64,000 nucleotides of DNA, taken from positions 91,585 through 155,584 of the forward strand of contig NZ_JAYGHP010000004.1 in assembly GCF_034932065.1 (NCBI RefSeq), in the 5' to 3' direction. Below are positions 27,068-34,208 of this stretch, one piece after another. The position numbers and the translations under genes were made by a program. Under the pieces are notes generated by a model. That model was given only the letters and a program-made list of their open reading frames with translations. It did not search any database and was not told the DNA's origin. Origin of the DNA: Crocosphaera sp. UHCC 0190 (GTDB lineage: Bacteria > Cyanobacteriota > Cyanobacteriia > Cyanobacteriales > Microcystaceae). The number at the start of each line of letters is the position of its first letter. Position 1 is the first letter of the stretch.

Positions 27068-27441
27068 TTAAGCTTTATTAGCTTTCTTTTGAGCAAGTTT
27101 ACGATTGAAAGCAGTACCGAAAGCAAGAGCAGCAACAGCACCAAGCATAGTTAAAGGTAAGGATTGGGGGTAGTGTTAGAGTTAGGGAATAGATTAACGA
27201 CACTATTAGTCGCTAATACGCTTGTTTTTGTGCTATCTAATAAGTCAATGGTTAAATCAAAATCCCGTGAAAAAGGTTGTGAAACTCCTCCATTGGTAAA
27301 AATATAGGCATCAAGACTAATTTCACTTAAGTTTATCGCTTGTGAACCAACTGCTACAGTAATATCAGTCGTCCAAGGCCCTCCAGTGTGCAGGTTGCGA
27401 TTGACTGCAAATAGGTTTTGTGTATCCGTAGTATCAAACAA
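27068..27441 (-). pseudogene. PEP-CTERM protein remnant: no signal peptide, frameshifted anchor
   Basis: The frame open from 27441 reads FDTTDTQNLFAVNRNLHTGG, LSEISLDAYIFTNGG and ends SNTTPNPYL. Shifting by one base at the ACCCCCAATCC run gives the missing tail PxSLPLTMLGAVAALAFGT then AFNRKLAQKKANKA, a PEP-CTERM anchor (the lost base would make PESLPLT). The tail resembles that of the gene at 5536. At the 5' end there is no signal peptide: the body runs straight up to a TTGACTTCCCCCC box. So the gene seems to have lost its start by deletion and its anchor by a 1-bp change. Confidence 0.65.
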
Positions 27442-27449
27442 ATTAAAAG

Positions 27450-27476
27450 TGTATATAAGAGAAGGGGGGAAGTCAA
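27450..27476 (-). promoter_or_regulatory. degenerate C-tract box of the PEP-CTERM remnant
   Basis: On the minus strand TTGACTT is followed by six C, then TTCTCTTATATACA; TATACA lies 15 nt after TTGACT. It shares only the -35 and C run with the boxes at 5457 and 30033. Confidence 0.35.
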
Positions 27477-27482
27477 GGGTAA

Positions 27483-27671
27483 ATTTATCTTTTTAGAATT
27501 ATATATATTTTGCAAGGAAAGGAATATATTAGTAGCAATAAAAGCTCAATATTTCCTCAATTTAATCTCGTTGAAAAAATTCCAGAAACCTTACAATCTG
27601 CCCAAAAAATAGGGAGTGCCAAAGCATTAAAAAAGTTTCGGATCTGGGTTCAACAAATAATTAATCACTAA
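27483..27671 (+). pseudogene. orphan C-terminal gene fragment (possibly Uma2-like)
   Basis: An open frame without a good start codon reads LQGKEYISSNKSSIFPQFNL, VEKIPETLQSAQKIGSAKAL, KKFRIWVQQIINH, stop. It looks like the last 60 residues of a larger protein; the SSIFPQFNLVEKIPET pattern resembles the end of Uma2-type proteins. No upstream part exists here, only the decayed PEP-CTERM gene on the other strand. Confidence 0.4.
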
Positions 27672-27738
27672 ATCGGTAATTTATTGTAAAATAGGAGGCC
27701 GTGATTAAAAGTATAATTAAGTCTAAGGAGTAGGAACA

Positions 27739-28197
27739 ATGGCCAAACGAGTTCAAGTAGTATTGAATCAACCCATCAATAAATTAGGGAAAATTGGCGA
27801 TCTTGTGGAAGTAGCCCCAGGATATGCGAGAAATTACCTCATTCCCCAAAAATTAGGGGTTATGGCGACACCTGGTATTCTCAAACAGGTAGAACAACGT
27901 AGAGCAAAAGAAAAAGAGCGTCTCTTAGCCGAAAAACAAGAAGCACAATCACGGAAAACAGCCCTCGAAACCATTGGACGCTTCACCATTCGCAAGCAAG
28001 TTGGGGAAGGGGAAGCCATTTTTGGTACTGTTACCAACCAAGATGTTGCTGATGCAATTCAAACAGCGACTAACCAAGAAGTAGATCGTCGTGGTATTAC
28101 TTTACCCGAAATTAGTCAAACTGGGTTCTATAAAGCTACCGTTAAACTTCATCCTGAAGTCAGTGCTGAAGTGGAAATTCAAGTTGCACCCCTCTAG
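27739..28197 (+). CDS. rplI: 50S ribosomal protein L9
   Basis: A 152-residue L9 that binds 23S rRNA at the base of the L1 stalk. The N-terminal domain has the family signature ([20 protein letters not shown]), followed by the long connecting helix (about 50-80, [20 protein letters not shown]) and the C-terminal domain ending [14 protein letters not shown] lies 8 nt before the ATG. It is alone, without rpsF/rpsR neighbours, which is usual in cyanobacteria. A palindrome follows 32 nt after the stop. Confidence 0.96.
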   Translation: MAKRVQVVLNQPINKLGKIGDLVEVAPGYARNYLIPQKLGVMATPGILKQVEQRRAKEKERLLAEKQEAQSRKTALETIGRFTIRKQVGEGEAIFGTVTNQDVADAIQTATNQEVDRRGITLPEISQTGFYKATVKLHPEVSAEVEIQVAPL

Positions 28198-28228
28198 AAT
28201 ATTGAGGATTTTTGATTGTGCATACTTA

Positions 28229-28258
28229 AGCTAAAGCGCATTTAAAATGCGTTTTAGC
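28229..28258. terminator. palindrome after rplI
   Basis: GCTAAAGCGCATTTAAAATG with CGTTTTAGC forms a long near-perfect palindrome. No T run follows; a terminator role for rplI is likely but not certain. Confidence 0.5.
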
Positions 28259-28314
28259 CAGGCCAAAGGCACTTAAAAAGAAATATTATATTCCACATGA
28301 TATACAGATTTCTC

Positions 28315-28353
28315 GTAGGGGTTTAACACTGTTAAACCGACACACTGTTAAAC
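28315..28353. repeat. GTAGG palindrome with duplicated right arm
   Basis: GTAGGGGTTTAACA pairs with CTGTTAAACC, and the right arm ACACTGTTAAACC is repeated immediately after, so the hairpin has two alternative right arms. Confidence 0.55.
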
Positions 28354-28366
28354 CATTGGCATAAAT

Positions 28367-28553
28367 GGTTCTACCGAACCTACCATGTAAAACTATTAGA
28401 AATTATACGCTTAAACCCTTAAGGGTTAAGCTATAAAGACAAAACCCGCCTACGCGGGTTTAATTTAGCCTCCGAAGGGAGGCTTCGTTTATATAGCATC
28501 AGACTTTAGTCTGTCTGTCGATGTTAATTTAACATAACAAGTTCGGTAGAACC
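28367..28553. repeat. hairpin array bounded by 13-bp perfect inverted repeats
   Basis: GGTTCTACCGAAC at 28367 and GTTCGGTAGAACC at 28541 are exact reverse complements. Between them are AAACCCGC/GCGGGTTT (28442-28461), GCCTCC/GGAGGC with GAAG loop (28468-28483) and CAGACT/AGTCTG (28500-28513). The outer 28 nt (28372-28399) and inner right 19 nt also occur as a short element at 63528-63588. This dominates the 446-bp gene-free stretch 28198-28643. Confidence 0.65.
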
Positions 28554-28563
28554 GCATAAATAA

Positions 28564-28589
28564 AGGACATAATACTATTATGTCCCTAC
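28564..28589. repeat. palindrome ending CCCTAC
   Basis: AGGACATAATACTATTATG then TCCCTAC, a member of the GTAGG palindrome family in reverse orientation. Confidence 0.6.
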
Positions 28590-28643
28590 GTAAGTCTTTA
28601 TCCTTTGATTAGATCATTGATATTAACAAGCAAGATAGTTGTG

Positions 28644-29570
28644 TTACCTAGAAGAAAAAGGAACCACATCATGAAAACGACTAATATCAATATAATACTT
28701 ACCGTCAGGCGATCGCCTGAAAATATCAACTAATTTCTGATCCCATAAAATTTGTTGATGATTATAAAAATAACGGGCATGAATAGTTTGAGAAAAGGTT
28801 TCATCAAGTCCCGTTAATGTCACCCAAAGTTCTGTTTCTTCTTCTGCTAGTAACTCAGAAGATGTCCCAAATAACGGACTTTTTTCATCAATGGGGTGCA
28901 TTATTTGCCAACTTAATCCAAAAATTGGGGTCTGCGATCGCAATAATTCAAGGTCATAAAAACGACGCATATAATGACCTTCACTACTGATTTCATTACG
29001 AACTAAACTAACGCGAATTTGCGCCTCTAAAATTTGATTTTCTCGTTGGTTAGCTGCGCGAAATATCAGAGTAGGAACCCCATTGAAAGGACAAATAACC
29101 GCCACTTGACTAAACAAAACTCTAGCAGTGGGACGAGAAAACCTGGCAAACATTAACCCTGTTAAAATAGTTAATAATAATAGTCCTGTCCATACTTCTA
29201 AGGTAACTAAAATTTGAGCATAGAGGGTTTCAGGATACATTGAACCATAACCCACAGTAGATAAGGTTTGAATACTAAAGAAAAAAGCATCTTTAAATGA
29301 TCCTGATTTCGCGTTAACAATACCTTCTCCTGTGGTTAAATAAGCAGAAGCAAAGATAATATTAATCCCCAAATAAAAAATAGTAGTTAATAGCAAAAAT
29401 CTTGGCCAAGAAAGGGCTAATAACCAATGATATAAATCATTTCTTGCTGGATGAAGTAAATCGATTTGTTGTAGCGGGTTTTTCGGTTTTATTGGTTTTA
29501 AAGAAGATTTGTTTCGGAAAAAAAAGTGATCTCCTCGAAACAATATTTTTTGGAGTTTAAAGTTTTTCAT
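28644..29570 (-). CDS. inward-rectifier potassium channel (KirBac type)
   Basis: A 308-residue channel. An N-terminal basic slide region (about 25-45, ending with DLYHWLLALSWPRF) leads into TM1 (about 56-78), the pore helix and selectivity filter TVGYG (105-109), TM2 (LEVWTGLLLLTILTGLMFAR), and the cytoplasmic immunoglobulin-like Kir domain with VSLVRNEISSEGHYMRRFYD and HPIDEKSPLFG. It is expected to conduct K+ across the plasma or thylakoid membrane. Its ATG overlaps the stop of a truncated toxin frame as TAATG, so it is probably read from the antitoxin's transcript. Confidence 0.9.
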   Translation of the reverse strand: MKNFKLQKILFRGDHFFFRNKSSLKPIKPKNPLQQIDLLHPARNDLYHWLLALSWPRFLLLTTIFYLGINIIFASAYLTTGEGIVNAKSGSFKDAFFFSIQTLSTVGYGSMYPETLYAQILVTLEVWTGLLLLTILTGLMFARFSRPTARVLFSQVAVICPFNGVPTLIFRAANQRENQILEAQIRVSLVRNEISSEGHYMRRFYDLELLRSQTPIFGLSWQIMHPIDEKSPLFGTSSELLAEEETELWVTLTGLDETFSQTIHARYFYNHQQILWDQKLVDIFRRSPDGKYYIDISRFHDVVPFSSR

Positions 29571-29626
29571 TATACTGTTTCTTTATCTTTTTTTGCCTCT
29601 TTAGTAAAGCGAACTTCATACACCAT
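29570..29626 (-). pseudogene. 18-residue stump of a RelE/Txe-like toxin
   Basis: ATG at 29626-29624 overlaps the antitoxin stop (TAATG). The frame reads MVYEVRFTKEAKKDKETV and then stops at 29572-29570. The first 15 residues look like the start of a RelE/YoeB-type mRNA interferase (MxYxVxFTKxAxKD), which normally runs about 85 residues. The rest is missing and the channel gene begins at the stop codon. Confidence 0.55.
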
Positions 29627-29889
29627 TAATCAATATCTCCCAATACTTCATCTAGGGAATAGGTGTCATTTTTGGCAATTTGTTGTAAGGATCTTTGTAA
29701 GCTTTCTCTTAAGTCTGGAATAGAAAGTAATTCGATGGTTTCTTGGAGACTTTCATAACTTTTTTGAGAAATGAGAATAGCAGAATCTTGTTGACTTTCT
29801 ATTTCATATATTTTATTTTCTTCGATAACCGATTTAACGAGGTTCATCAAATCTTCTGAGAGATGGGTGATTTTTAGCTTTTCCATCAT
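29626..29889 (-). CDS. Phd/YefM-like antitoxin, orphaned
   Basis: An 87-residue protein. The middle segment SAILISQKSYESLQETIELL is the Phd/YefM hallmark (I-L-I-S-x-x-x-Y-x-S-L-x-E-T), followed by a helical toxin-binding tail (DLRESLQRSLQQIAKNDTYS) and an acidic end. Such proteins neutralise RelE/Doc-type toxins and autoregulate. The toxin frame that overlaps its stop is cut to 18 residues, so the antitoxin has no local partner. It could still control transcription of the downstream channel gene. Confidence 0.7.
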   Translation of the reverse strand: MMEKLKITHLSEDLMNLVKSVIEENKIYEIESQQDSAILISQKSYESLQETIELLSIPDLRESLQRSLQQIAKNDTYSLDEVLGDID

Positions 29890-30032
29890 GTAAATTTCTA
29901 CTGCTGGTTAAATGTATCCAGTAACATCATATCGTTTTAGCTTTAATCTTTTCCCTTCAGTCTTATCACCCAGTAATCTAGAATACATCCCCTTAATATG
30001 CCCTAATCGCTTAAATTATATTAATTTTCCAG

Positions 30033-30070
30033 AAAATACTTGACTTTCCCCCCCCCCGTGCTAGGTTGCG
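30033..30070 (+). promoter_or_regulatory. C-tract promoter box of a PEP-CTERM gene
   Basis: AAAATACTTGACTTT, ten C, then GTGCTAGGTTGCG. Outside the C run it matches the box at 5457 almost base for base; the 36-nt gap from TAGGTT to the start codon is similar. Confidence 0.55.
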
Positions 30071-30103
30071 CTGAAAGCCATTATTTTTTGTTGAGGAGCA
30101 ATC

Positions 30104-30616
30104 ATGTCTTTAAAAACGTCTTTAGCTGTTGCGGCTACCGCCATTAGTTTAACTGCCTTCACCTCTCCTGCTCAAGCTGCTTTGTTCAATTTTTCCTATA
30201 CTTTAATTGGTGGGGATGTTCTCTCTGGGATGTTGGATGGAGATGTGCAAGGAGACGGAGACACAGTGAGTGTTAACTCTATCTCTATGCCCCTGTTTAA
30301 TGGCGTTGCTGGCCCTGATTTGCCTTTTGTCGTTAGTAATAGCGCAGGGCCGAGCTTACCTGCAACCGTCAGTTTTAGTGGTTCTGTGATGGATATCATT
30401 GCTTGTACTAACTCAGACTGTGGTGATGGTTTTCTGTTTGATGGGTCCATGTACATTAGTGGTGTGTCTTACGGTGATGCTTTTGAACCATACAACCCTA
30501 ACAACTGGAGCTTAACAGCTAAAGCAACTGAAGCAGTCCCCGAACCTGGTAGCGTTGTTGCCTTATTAGGTTTAGGGTTAGGCGCATTGGCTTTGAATGG
30601 CAAAAAACAAGCTTAA
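30104..30616 (+). CDS. PEP-CTERM sorting domain protein
   Basis: A 170-residue secreted protein. It has a signal peptide (AVAATAISLTAFTSPAQAA), a beta-rich body starting LFNFSYTLIGGDVLSGMLDG with two cysteines (ACTNSDCGDG), and an intact C-terminal sorting signal: VPEPGS, hydrophobic VVALLGLGLGALAL and basic NGKKQA. Exosortase is expected to cleave near PEP and hand the protein to the envelope or exopolysaccharide. No exosortase gene is in the window. It is the only one of the three C-tract-box genes that is still intact. A TTAAC-stem terminator follows. Confidence 0.85.
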   Translation: MSLKTSLAVAATAISLTAFTSPAQAALFNFSYTLIGGDVLSGMLDGDVQGDGDTVSVNSISMPLFNGVAGPDLPFVVSNSAGPSLPATVSFSGSVMDIIACTNSDCGDGFLFDGSMYISGVSYGDAFEPYNPNNWSLTAKATEAVPEPGSVVALLGLGLGALALNGKKQA

Positions 30617-30646
30617 TTTATGGTTATTCTCGATAATTAAATTTGT

Positions 30647-30676
30647 GGGGGTTAACGGTGTTAACCCTTATTTTTG
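30647..30676 (+). terminator. Rho-independent-like terminator
   Basis: GGGGTTAACGG with TGTTAACCC stem, then TTATTTTT, about 30 nt after the PEP-CTERM gene stop. Confidence 0.65.
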
Positions 30677-30782
30677 GTTGTGATGACACTTTTTACGGTT
30701 GCTACTTTTTGAAAATTCATTTAGACTTAAAAGTATAGTTTCTTGATTGTTTTTAACACACATAAAATGATTCAAAAATCCC

Positions 30783-31034
30783 ATGATTAATAGTATCAAA
30801 CAAAAAGCGATTGTCGGTAAAAATGGCAAAATTGAACTCTCAGAAACCGAGTTAGAAGAAGGGTCGATAGTAGAGGTTATTGTCCTAGTAGAATCTTTAA
30901 CAGAAGAAGACGAAACTGATTATTTATTACGTTCTCAAGCTAATAAGAAACAGTTGCTTGACGCATTAGAAAATGTCAAACAAGGTCAAGTGATTTCTGT
31001 GGATTTGCATGAATATGAGAAAAGTTTCCTTTGA
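30783..31034 (+). CDS. small acidic antitoxin-like protein
   Basis: An 83-residue acidic protein. The N-terminus is beta-like (IKQKAIVGKNGKIELSETEL, EEGSIVEVIVLVES), similar to AbrB/MazE-style DNA-binding folds seen in many cyanobacterial antitoxins. The rest is helical, ending VISVDLHEYEKSFL. It is followed after 1 nt by a 42-codon ribbon-helix-helix-like frame. No toxin gene is recognisable beside it. Function is inferred only from composition and neighbours. Confidence 0.55.
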   Translation: MINSIKQKAIVGKNGKIELSETELEEGSIVEVIVLVESLTEEDETDYLLRSQANKKQLLDALENVKQGQVISVDLHEYEKSFL

Positions 31035-31035
31035 A

Positions 31036-31164
31036 ATGAAAGCCTTTGAACAATTGCAAATACATATTACCCCAGAACTTCACCGTAAACTTGCTATTGA
31101 AGCTACCGAAAATAAAGTAAGTTTAAATGGTTATGTGAGCCGTAAATTAGCTGCTAATTCTTGA
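31036..31164 (+). CDS. 42-residue HicB-type ribbon-helix-helix protein
   Basis: The frame reads MKAFEQLQIHITPELHRKLA, IEATENKVSLNGYVSRKLAA, NS. The pattern RITPELHRKLAIEA...VSLNxxVxxKLA is the ribbon-helix-helix tail of HicB-family antitoxins; here it stands alone with its own ATG 1 nt after the previous stop. It may be a real mini-regulator or the remainder of a longer gene. Confidence 0.55.
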   Translation: MKAFEQLQIHITPELHRKLAIEATENKVSLNGYVSRKLAANS

Positions 31165-31225
31165 TATTTATTGATTTTCATTTATAATTTAAAGTTAATT
31201 CTAAACAATTAGTTAGAGGAAAAAA

Positions 31226-32188
31226 ATGCCTAGTTATCCTGGAATTTCAAGTGAAGCGTTTCGTCATCCCCTTGATAAACAAGCGGAACAAACTTTAAGA
31301 AGTGTTCCTGGTTTTGATTTGGTTGCGACTAGCTTTATGGAATATCTCTATGAACGACCACAACAAATCTCTTTGATGGGCAATAGTATTAAAGTTGGCC
31401 CGAGGCAATATTCCACACTTTATGGAATTTTTCGAGAAGCGGTTTATGATTTAGATATTAGTCCTGAACCCTTAATTTATGTGAGTCAAAATCCCATTGC
31501 AAATGCTTATTCTTTAGGTAAACAGCAACCCTATATTGTCTTAAATGCGGGTCTTTTAGACTTATCTGATGAAATTGAATTAAGAACTGTAGTTGCCCAT
31601 GAATTAGGTCATATAAAATGTGAACATAGTTTGTTAATTCAAATGGGAATTTGGGCGATGGGGGCCGCTTCTTTGCTGGGGGAATTAACTTTAGGTTTGG
31701 GAAATATTATTAGTACAGGATTGATTTTTGCTTTTTATGAATGGCGAAGAAAAGCCGAATTATCAGCAGATCGCGCCGCTTTATTAGTGATAGATGATCC
31801 TGAACCTATTTTTAGAATGATGATGAAAATGGCAGGAGGAAGTCATAAATATGCCCATGAATGTCATTTAGATGAGTTCTTAAAACAAGCAGAAAAATAC
31901 AGAGAATTAGATGAAGATGATCTCAATCAAGTCTATAAATTTTTGATTTATAATGGAGGGAATGGAGTCTTTTTATCCCATCCTTTTCCGGTTGATAGAG
32001 TTCATTATTTACAAAATTGGGCTACTTCTAGGGAATATCAAGATATTCGCCAAGGTAACTATAAAAGGTCAGAAAAAAGTGGTTCTGTAGAAGTGGACAC
32101 AAATAGTGAAGCTGAAAATTTGCGCCGACAAATTGAACAACTTCAGCAGGAAATTGAGAACTTAAAATCTCAAGATAATCAGGCATAA
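31226..32188 (+). CDS. M48 family zinc metallopeptidase
   Basis: A 320-residue M48 peptidase. The zinc motif HELGH is at 125-129, the third ligand E178 and partner D182 lie in KAELSADRAAL, and two hydrophobic segments (about 140-170) sit between them, so it is likely membrane-associated. The C-terminus is a coiled coil (EAENLRRQIEQLQQEIENL). This subgroup, without a signal peptide, is widespread in cyanobacteria and resembles HtpX-like quality-control proteases. A good ribosome site (AGAGGAAAAAA) precedes the ATG. Confidence 0.88.
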   Translation: MPSYPGISSEAFRHPLDKQAEQTLRSVPGFDLVATSFMEYLYERPQQISLMGNSIKVGPRQYSTLYGIFREAVYDLDISPEPLIYVSQNPIANAYSLGKQQPYIVLNAGLLDLSDEIELRTVVAHELGHIKCEHSLLIQMGIWAMGAASLLGELTLGLGNIISTGLIFAFYEWRRKAELSADRAALLVIDDPEPIFRMMMKMAGGSHKYAHECHLDEFLKQAEKYRELDEDDLNQVYKFLIYNGGNGVFLSHPFPVDRVHYLQNWATSREYQDIRQGNYKRSEKSGSVEVDTNSEAENLRRQIEQLQQEIENLKSQDNQA

Positions 32189-32210
32189 ATAGTTTTAATA
32201 GTCAAAGCCT

Positions 32211-32238
32211 GTAGAGGCAATTCATCAATTGCCCCTAC
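32211..32238. repeat. 28-nt GTAG palindrome
   Basis: GTAGAGGCAATTCA with TCAATTGCCCCTAC in the 420-bp spacer before zwf. Confidence 0.7.
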
Positions 32239-32536
32239 AATATTAATTTTGATCAAGGGCTTCTAGTTTAACCTGAATTAATTCTTGAATTTTCAGAATC
32301 ACCCCTTATCTCCAAGGAAAAAAAGTTAGGGAATAAAGATATTTCTTAACAACACTTCTCAAGAAGAGATTGAGCTTTTGAATTGGGGCTTTGTAGACGC
32401 ATCTTAAACTTAACATAATCTGCTTGTTCGTGTCCTTTATTTTTGCTCATCCTGCCCAAAATTCACAAAAACTTGCTAATTTATTGATAATTGCTGAGAT
32501 TGAAATTCCTACTCTCTATTAGCAAAGCTTAATTTT

Positions 32537-32578
32537 GTGTAATAACTTACCTTCTCTCAAAAAAGTTGTCGTTAAACT
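32537..32578 (+). promoter_or_regulatory. NtcA-activated-type promoter of zwf
   Basis: GTG-N8-TAC at 32537-32550 fits the NtcA box (consensus GTA-N8-TAC) and is followed, after exactly 22 nt, by the -10 element TAAACT (32573-32578, TAN3T). That spacing is the class II NtcA-activated arrangement. It ends 30 nt before the zwf start codon. The site is predicted by eye only. Confidence 0.6.
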
Positions 32579-32608
32579 AGAGACTATCGAAGGAGCCAAG
32601 TAAAGCCT

Positions 32609-34138
32609 ATGGTAACGCTGCTAGAAAATCCCTTTCGCGTTGGATTACGCCAAGAAAGAACCCCAGAACCCTTAATACTCGTGATTTTTGGGGCTTCTGG
32701 CGATCTCACGCAACGCAAACTCGTTCCTGCCCTCTACAAAATGAAACAGGAACGACGACTACCCCCGGAATTAACCGTCGTTGGGGTAGCTCGTCGAGAT
32801 TGGAGTCATGACTATTTTAGAGAACAAATGCGTCAGGGAATCGAAGAATTTTCTGACGGCATTGGTAGTGAAGAAATCTGGGCAGACTTTGCCGAAGGAC
32901 TATACTACTGCTCCGGTAACATGGATGAAGCCGAGAGCTATCAAAAATTAAAAGTCTTTTTAGAAGAATTAGACGGCAAACGAGGAACCAGAGGCAACCG
33001 CGTCTTTTATCTTTCCGTTGCGCCTAATTTCTTCCCCCCTGGTATCAAACAACTAGGGGCTGCCGGGATGTTAAGTGATCCCATGAAACATCGTATTGTT
33101 ATTGAAAAGCCCTTTGGAAAAGACCTCAGTTCCGCCCAGGTACTCAACCGCATTGTTCAAAAGGTTTGTAAAGAAGAACAAGTCTATCGCATTGACCACT
33201 ACTTAGGGAAAGAAACCGTTCAAAACCTCTTGGTGTTCCGGTTTGCCAATGCTATTTTTGAACCCTTGTGGAACCGTCAATTTGTCGATCATGTACAAAT
33301 AACCGTTGCTGAAACCGTCGGGGTAGAAGATCGGGCCGGTTATTACGATCATTCTGGGGCCTTGCGGGATATGCTGCAAAATCACCTAATGCAGATATTC
33401 TGTTTAACGGCAATGGATGCTCCCAACGCCCTCAGTGCTGACAGTATCCGTAACGAAAAAGTCAAGGTACTGCAAGCCACCCATTTAGCCGATATTCATA
33501 ACCTGGAAAAATCAGCCATTCGGGGACAATATAAAGCAGGGTGGATGAAAGGAAAACCCGTCGCAGGGTATCTCGAAGAACCGGGAGTTGACCCCAATTC
33601 TTCAACTCCCACCTATGTGGCCATGAAACTGATGATCGATAACTGGCGATGGACAGGGGTTCCCTTCTATCTGAGAACAGGAAAACGCTTACCCAAAAAA
33701 GTTAGCGAGATCACCATTCAATTCAAAGATGTCCCCTTACACATTTTCCAATCAGCGGCCAATCAAAGCATTCCCAATATCTTGAGTATGCGGATACAAC
33801 CCAATGAAGGAATTGCGCTGAGGTTTGAAGCCAAAATGCCAGGGTCAGAACTACGCACCCGCACCGTAGAAATGGACTTTGACTATGGTTCCTCCTTTGG
33901 AATGACCAGTGCTGATGCTTATCATCGTCTCCTATTGGATGCCATGTTAGGAGATCAAACCCTCTTTACCCGTGCTGATGAGGTAGAAGAAGCCTGGCGC
34001 GTGGTAACGCCTGTTCTCTCCGCTTGGGATGGCCCGGCAGAACCCAATAGCGTTCCCCAATATGAAGCCGGAACCTGGGAACCCGCAGAAGCCGAATTCT
34101 TGATTAACCGTGATGGCCGTCGTTGGCGACGCTTGTAA
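32609..34138 (+). CDS. zwf: glucose-6-phosphate 1-dehydrogenase
   Basis: A 509-residue enzyme catalysing the NADP-linked entry step of the oxidative pentose phosphate pathway, the main dark source of NADPH in cyanobacteria. The NADP motif [11 protein letters not shown] is at 28-38 and the active-site signature RIDHYLGKE at 194-202. Length is normal. opcA follows 70 nt downstream with a palindrome between, the usual zwf-opcA pairing. The upstream NtcA-like site suggests nitrogen control. Confidence 0.97.
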   Translation: MVTLLENPFRVGLRQERTPEPLILVIFGASGDLTQRKLVPALYKMKQERRLPPELTVVGVARRDWSHDYFREQMRQGIEEFSDGIGSEEIWADFAEGLYYCSGNMDEAESYQKLKVFLEELDGKRGTRGNRVFYLSVAPNFFPPGIKQLGAAGMLSDPMKHRIVIEKPFGKDLSSAQVLNRIVQKVCKEEQVYRIDHYLGKETVQNLLVFRFANAIFEPLWNRQFVDHVQITVAETVGVEDRAGYYDHSGALRDMLQNHLMQIFCLTAMDAPNALSADSIRNEKVKVLQATHLADIHNLEKSAIRGQYKAGWMKGKPVAGYLEEPGVDPNSSTPTYVAMKLMIDNWRWTGVPFYLRTGKRLPKKVSEITIQFKDVPLHIFQSAANQSIPNILSMRIQPNEGIALRFEAKMPGSELRTRTVEMDFDYGSSFGMTSADAYHRLLLDAMLGDQTLFTRADEVEEAWRVVTPVLSAWDGPAEPNSVPQYEAGTWEPAEAEFLINRDGRRWRRL

Positions 34139-34144
34139 TGTTCT

Positions 34145-34172
34145 GTAGGGGCGAACGGCCGTTCGCCTCTAC
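34145..34172. repeat. 28-nt GTAGG palindrome between zwf and opcA
   Basis: GTAGGGGCGAACGG with CCGTTCGCCTCTAC. It may set the zwf:opcA transcript ratio. Confidence 0.7.
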
Positions 34173-34208
34173 AAAAATATCAAATTCCCAGTAACTCCCC
34201 AAACAGCT

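Noticed and set aside
26944..27144. 66-codon minus-strand frame across the miniature element
   Set aside because: It consists of element sequence and palindromes; the real coding signal on this strand is the PEP-CTERM tail in another frame.
28442..28461. CRISPR-like repeat near AAACCCGCCTACGCGGGTTT
   Set aside because: It occurs once and has no regularly spaced copies or spacers; it is a single hairpin.
32544..32550. GTA-N6-TAC reading of the NtcA site
   Set aside because: N6 does not fit the consensus; the overlapping GTG-N8-TAC with correct spacing to the -10 element was kept instead.
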